64,000 nucleotides of DNA from Sandaracinobacteroides hominis (GTDB taxonomy: Bacteria > Pseudomonadota > Alphaproteobacteria > Sphingomonadales > Sphingomonadaceae). The stretch covers positions 51,401-115,400 of the forward strand of contig NZ_JADCUC010000008.1 in the NCBI RefSeq assembly GCF_016464365.1, given 5' to 3'. A model generated the notes under the pieces. The model made no database searches. It saw only the letters and a program-made list of their open reading frames with translations, and was not told the origin of the DNA. Every line of letters begins with the position of its first letter. Positions within the stretch are counted from its first letter, which is position 1. Below are positions 60,040-64,000 of the stretch, one piece after another. A program made the position numbers and the translations under genes.

Positions 60040-61350
60040 GTGGACCTTCCCGTTCACTACGAAGACCGCCTGGTCGCCACGATCAGCGCCGACGCGCAGG
60101 CAACCCGCCTCACTTATGCGGATGCCTGGAGTTCATCCGCTGACATCTTCCCGGTCTCGCTGGCCATGCCGATCCAGCCGGAGCCCTATGGAGGAGAACA
60201 AGTGCTTCCCTGGCTGATGAACCTCCTGCCGGAGGGCGAACCACTGCGCGCCATGACGCGCGCACTCGGCGCTGCGCCGGAGGACGCGCTCGGCCTGATC
60301 ACACAGACCGGCAACGATCTGGCAGGCGCGCTCAGCATCGCCCCGCAGCAGCCGCGCGGCAAGCCCGGCTATCGTCCGATCCCGGATGCCGACGCACTGG
60401 AACGGATCATCGAGGAATTGCCATCGCGGCCATTTCTGGTTGGCGAGGACGGCGTTTCGATGAGCCTTGCCGGCGCGCAGGAAAAGCTGCCGGTGGCCGT
60501 CATCGAAGGCCAGATTGCGGTGCCGATCAACGGCGCACCATCCACGCATATCCTCAAGCCCGACAATCCACGCCTGCCCGGCAGCGTCCAGAATGAGGCG
60601 CTGTGCATGGTTCTCGCTCGCAGGATTGGCCTCAATGTCGCGCCGGTTACAACCGGCGTTGCAGGGAAGCGCAGCTATCTGCTTGTCGAGCGTTATGACC
60701 GTACAGGCACCGGCACCAATGTCCGCCGCCTGCATCAGGAGGACTTTTGCCAGGCCCTCGGTCGTCCGCCTGCAGCCAAATACGAGTTCAACGGCACCGG
60801 TACGCGCGGCCCCTCGATCGCCGACATGTTCGCGGTTGTCCGCCAGCATATGACGGCGCGCGACATCACCCGGCTGCTGGACGCCGTGATCTTCAATATC
60901 GCCATCGGCAACGTCGACTCCCACGCCAAGAATTACTCGATCCTGCTCGGCCCGGGCGCGCCGCAGCTTGCCCCGCTCTACGACCTGATGTCCGGGCTCG
61001 CTTGGGCGAACATCACCCAGAACCACGCCCAGGCGATCGGGGGCCAGCGCCGCGGTCGGCACATCTACGGTCGCCACTGGCGGCGCATGGCAGAAGCCGC
61101 AGGACTGGCAGCGCGAGGAACGGTGCAGCGGGTGGAACAGGTGACGGCACGGTTGCTGCGCGAACTGCCCGCAGCGGTCGAGGAGGTGGCAGCAATGCCC
61201 GCCGGTTCGTCAATGCTGGAAATCTTCGCCAAGGAGATCGAGGAGCGGGCAACCGAAGTCAGCACGCACGCCGGGCAGGAAGGTGTACCAGAAGTAAGCG
61301 GAGGCGTGGATGAGGCACCTGTATTGGGAGGCTCGGCATATGGTCAATAA
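60040..61350 (+). CDS. hipA: HipA-family serine/threonine kinase toxin
   Basis: A 436-residue toxin kinase with GTG start. N-terminal couple_hipA region, then catalytic lobes. Key residues match E. coli HipA: the P-loop MSLAGAQEK with Ser142 for autophosphorylation, Lys173 in THILKP, catalytic Asp293 in NVDSHAKN with Asn298, and Asp315 in PLYDL. HipA phosphorylates glutamyl-tRNA synthetase or similar targets and induces dormancy. All catalytic residues are present, so it should be active. The last 40 residues form an acidic tail of no known role. Confidence 0.92.
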   Translation: MDLPVHYEDRLVATISADAQATRLTYADAWSSSADIFPVSLAMPIQPEPYGGEQVLPWLMNLLPEGEPLRAMTRALGAAPEDALGLITQTGNDLAGALSIAPQQPRGKPGYRPIPDADALERIIEELPSRPFLVGEDGVSMSLAGAQEKLPVAVIEGQIAVPINGAPSTHILKPDNPRLPGSVQNEALCMVLARRIGLNVAPVTTGVAGKRSYLLVERYDRTGTGTNVRRLHQEDFCQALGRPPAAKYEFNGTGTRGPSIADMFAVVRQHMTARDITRLLDAVIFNIAIGNVDSHAKNYSILLGPGAPQLAPLYDLMSGLAWANITQNHAQAIGGQRRGRHIYGRHWRRMAEAAGLAARGTVQRVEQVTARLLRELPAAVEEVAAMPAGSSMLEIFAKEIEERATEVSTHAGQEGVPEVSGGVDEAPVLGGSAYGQ

Positions 61351-61405
61351 GATCTGACCACTCGCGTCCTGGTCAGGCCCTGCGATATCGGTTAGCTGAG
61401 ATCGG

Positions 61406-62236
61406 GTGGCTGAAGATTGGACCGAATCCGAAATTGATGCGGTTGTCGCCGACTACTTCGGAATGCTTGGCGACGAGCTCGCGGGTCGTCCTTTTGTAAA
61501 GCTCGCGCGTTATCGCAGCCTTGCTGAACGAATCCCGCGAAACATCAAATCGATCGAGCGCAAGCACCAGAACATCAGCGCGATCATGATTGGTTTCGGG
61601 CAGCCATGGGTTACAGGACTCGAGCCAGCCAAGCATTATCAGAATGCATTGGCAGATGGAGTGTTGCGCTGGCTTGACCAACGCCCCGATTGGCTCGAAC
61701 CAAGGGTTCAAGCTGACGAAGGTAGTCATGTTCGTGAGATCCCGTCTCTATGGATTGGGCCTCCCCCGACGCATCAGAATGAACCACCACTGATAGATCC
61801 GACCATCATGGCGGCCATCGGCAAGAAATATAATGTGGCGGAACGCGATGCCAGGAACCGGCGGCTGGGCAAGGCTGGCGAAGAGCTGGTCGTGCATCAC
61901 GAGCGCCAATCGCTCTTGCAGGCTGGACGAAACGATCTTGCCGATAAAGTACGCTGGACCGCCGTACAGGACGGCGATGGCTATGGCTTCGACATTGCCA
62001 GCTTCGAACCCGATGGCCGTGAGCGACTGATCGAGGTGAAGACGACCAACGGCTGGGAACGCACGCCTTTTCACATCAGCCAGAATGAAATCGCGATTGC
62101 TGAAACCCGCCGTGATGAATGGCACCTCGTGAGGGTATGGAATTTTGCTCGCCAACCAAAAGCCTTCAGCCTTCGCCCTCCACTCTCGACGCACATCGAT
62201 CTGACGCCAACAAGCTTTCTCGCAGCGCTGAGATAG
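61406..62236 (+). CDS. DUF3883 (PD-(D/E)XK-like) protein of the island
   Basis: A 276-residue protein from a GTG start. An N-terminal helical domain (about 1-90: TESEIDAVVADYFGML, IPRNIKSIERKHQNISAI) resembles the region in front of nucleases in defence loci. The DUF3883 domain (about 145-260) shows GKAGEELV (Glu160), GYGFDIASF (Asp196) and LIEVKTT (Glu210, Lys212), a PD-(D/E)XK-like set of residues. It is probably a nuclease or nucleic-acid-binding protein. Base composition is lower in G+C than the core genes. It converges on the helicase with 8 bp between stops. Confidence 0.82.
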   Translation: MAEDWTESEIDAVVADYFGMLGDELAGRPFVKLARYRSLAERIPRNIKSIERKHQNISAIMIGFGQPWVTGLEPAKHYQNALADGVLRWLDQRPDWLEPRVQADEGSHVREIPSLWIGPPPTHQNEPPLIDPTIMAAIGKKYNVAERDARNRRLGKAGEELVVHHERQSLLQAGRNDLADKVRWTAVQDGDGYGFDIASFEPDGRERLIEVKTTNGWERTPFHISQNEIAIAETRRDEWHLVRVWNFARQPKAFSLRPPLSTHIDLTPTSFLAALR

Positions 62237-62244
62237 CCGAAGGT

Positions 62245-64000
62245 TTAGGCTTGAGCCTCGTCAGTAGCCCGCGCGATCGAAATTGCTGCCTCGAAGCGTT
62301 TCCGTGTTGGTTCACGCAACCGCGCCAAACTGAATGTTCGTGCAAAGTGAGCCAGGATTTCAGTATCCGGCTTGGCTTTGCGGACCATGGGTAGTGCCAG
62401 GCTGGCGAGTTCCATAAGAGGGATATCGCGGTGAGATCGCCAGTCAGATCGAGCAGGTCGATACGCAACCAATCTCATGACATCCATGCTTCGGTGGAAC
62501 ACAACTTTACGGCCATCTTCCGATATTGATGGATGGCGCCCTGCGATTGCACCAGTCACGAGATCTTGAATGATCCTGCCAGCCCGCTCCTTCTTGTGCG
62601 CCCGTGCAATCCTTTCAATTAGCATGTCCTCGTAGATCGGCGCTTCAATCTCAAGAACTTGATCGACCATTTGCTCCAGAACATGCCGGTAATCCGTATG
62701 ATAAATCTGGTCTGCGTCATCATCCGGAACTGACAATGATGCTAAACGATATTCTTCACCTATTTCATGAGCCGGGTTTCGATACTCGGATTTGCCAGTT
62801 TCAGGCATTTCCATTTCCCGTTCGGGCGCTTCTGTAGCTGAATTTCCAGTCGTAGCTTCGGCGAGGATATGCAGGCCGCGCCCTGCGCTCTTCACTAGCC
62901 CCTTGGCATGAAGTGAATTCCCGCGAGACGGTGAGAGGGCATTGTTTACCAGCTCCTCCCACTTTTCCTCACCAGGTCGAAACTTGGCCTGCTCCCGATC
63001 TCCCTCTGAAAGCGGTAGAATGCTCACAAGTGCTTTCTTCAAGTCGCCGTTCGACCATACCTTGTTGTCGGACATCAGATCTAGAATGGCGACCTGAACC
63101 TGGGATTCCGTCACGCGCTGCGACGACGAGGAGGCACCCCGGGGCAATTCGATCTCAAACAGATCGTCATTTGCTCCCAGCGGCTCCGCCGGAGCAAAAG
63201 TCGACGAACTGTCCTCCTCGTCGGGCACAGCAACGATTTCGTCATCGCTCCCAATCGAGGGCCGCCAGAGCCGTAACTCAGTATGCCTGCTGGCCCAGTT
63301 TCCATCTCCACTGACCGGCTGAATCCCCCGCGCTTCGAGGAAGTCCGCAAGTTCGTCAATCACGTGCTGGCGGCATCTCACGAAGCGGGATGCAAAACAG
63401 CGCCACACCGTCCAGCCGGCTCGCTCCAATATCCGCTGGCGCATCATGTCGTCAGGCCATTTGTCTGGCCCATGGTAACGATCGCCGTCGCATTCGATAG
63501 CAATGCGCTGGTCGTTGTCCCCTTCAACGACGAGGTCAATCCGGAAGTTGCCGACCCGTACCTGAGTATTGACCCTGAAGCCACGCTCACACAGCAGGTC
63601 GAACATTTCCCGTTCGAAATCGGACTCACACCGATCGCGGCGGTCCTTTAGGTCCGACGTTTCAGCCGGATAAGGGCAGCGGAAATGCTCCAGAAGTGAT
63701 CTGCGGAGTTGATCGCTTGCGCGAAGCTGATCTAACTCAACTGAACGGACCAGATATGTTCTGTCCCTAGCGCGCGACAATGCGACATTGAAACGCTGCT
63801 CATAGCGATTGCCAGACAACGGGCTGTCAGCCCGCTGTGCAACCAAAGAAACGAACATGATGTCCCGTTCATCGTAAGCGGTGCGCGGGTCCCGTGGTTT
63901 TGACTTGATGTGAGTTCGGGCATGCCGTCCTGCAACTGAGTTTGCGAGGGACTGGTCGTGGAGCACCAAAATGAGCACCGGATGGAGGTGCGTGGGTCGA
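62245..64000 (-). CDS. Large SF1 helicase-nuclease (Hhe-like), C-terminal part
   Basis: The frame is open to the window edge, so the start and N-terminal domains are missing; 584 or more residues are present. Counting from a GTG at 63978: SF1 helicase end (about 1-90, DERDIMFVSLVAQ and RFNVALSRARDRTYLV), Vsr/DUF559-like nuclease (about 118-200: FRIDLVV, IAIECDGDRYHG, ILERAGWTVWRCFASRFVR), acidic linker (240-285), Mrr_N-like winged helix (290-375: QVAILDLMSDNKVWSNGDLK), and DUF3320-like (430-500: IYEDMLIERIARAHKKERAG). This layout resembles the DUF4011-helicase-Vsr-DUF3320 antiviral protein Hhe. Base composition is visibly lower in G+C. Confidence 0.82.
   Translation of the reverse strand, partial: RPTHLHPVLILVLHDQSLANSVAGRHARTHIKSKPRDPRTAYDERDIMFVSLVAQRADSPLSGNRYEQRFNVALSRARDRTYLVRSVELDQLRASDQLRRSLLEHFRCPYPAETSDLKDRRDRCESDFEREMFDLLCERGFRVNTQVRVGNFRIDLVVEGDNDQRIAIECDGDRYHGPDKWPDDMMRQRILERAGWTVWRCFASRFVRCRQHVIDELADFLEARGIQPVSGDGNWASRHTELRLWRPSIGSDDEIVAVPDEEDSSSTFAPAEPLGANDDLFEIELPRGASSSSQRVTESQVQVAILDLMSDNKVWSNGDLKKALVSILPLSEGDREQAKFRPGEEKWEELVNNALSPSRGNSLHAKGLVKSAGRGLHILAEATTGNSATEAPEREMEMPETGKSEYRNPAHEIGEEYRLASLSVPDDDADQIYHTDYRHVLEQMVDQVLEIEAPIYEDMLIERIARAHKKERAGRIIQDLVTGAIAGRHPSISEDGRKVVFHRSMDVMRLVAYRPARSDWRSHRDIPLMELASLALPMVRKAKPDTEILAHFARTFSLARLREPTRKRFEAAISIARATDEAQA

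Overview
The window is a GC-rich chromosome segment from an alphaproteobacterium, most likely of the order Sphingomonadales. Four signs support this: the SRP RNA next to dnaX-ybaB; the DUF2125, Mth938-like/secF/secD/yajC and M23 peptidase/bactofilin neighbourhoods; an exosortase V (XrtV) and EpsI exopolysaccharide locus; and a PEPxxWA-like sorting tail on a secreted protease. The species cannot be named from the sequence alone. No rRNA, tRNA or CRISPR array was seen.

Left third (1-32.3 kb): core housekeeping genes. In order: a zinc-ribbon protein fragment; a YdcF/PlsC/DUF2125 envelope operon; an 80-bp tandem repeat beside the SRP RNA gene; dnaX-ybaB; recN, bamD and an RNA-ligase-like gene on the minus strand; a PpiD-type chaperone with trpE; a ferredoxin reductase and a nitronate monooxygenase; yajC-secD-secF-Mth938; a DUF815 ATPase; a small orphan gene behind two tandem Fur-like boxes; an S9 peptidase; the M23 peptidase/bactofilin pair; msrA; a trypsin-like secreted protease; a TonB-dependent receptor facing a TetR regulator across two palindromic operators; a thioesterase; a D-amino-acid transaminase; a lipoprotein; an FAD oxidoreductase; and a photolyase.

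Middle third (32.3-50 kb): a surface polysaccharide locus. A polyprenyl-phosphate sugar transferase starts the repeat unit. A minus-strand operon encodes an outer-membrane barrel, a Wza-like export protein, a Wzz/GumC-like protein, a CpsD-like ATPase that lacks the P-loop lysine, exosortase V and EpsI. A divergent plus-strand operon encodes an AAA ATPase, two family 2 glycosyltransferases, an EpsD-family PPIase lipoprotein, the four dTDP-rhamnose genes (rfbA, C, D, B) and a YbhN-like membrane protein. Together they suggest a rhamnose-containing exopolysaccharide coupled to exosortase protein sorting.

Right third (50-64 kb): a palindrome-rich spacer, dps, a DUF3011 cysteine-repeat protein, argS, a SPOR protein, tusA, an HhH protein, an MFS exporter and a membrane protein. 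From about 57.9 kb a mobile/defence island begins. It holds a P4-type integrase, an orphan MbcA/ParS/Xre-like antitoxin, a hipBA kinase toxin-antitoxin pair behind three palindromic operators spaced exactly 50 bp apart, a DUF3883 nuclease-like protein, and convergent with it the C-terminal part of a large helicase-nuclease (SF1 helicase, Vsr/DUF559-like nuclease, Mrr_N-like winged helix, DUF3320) that runs off the right edge. The last 2.6 kb looks visibly poorer in GC than the rest, consistent with transfer.
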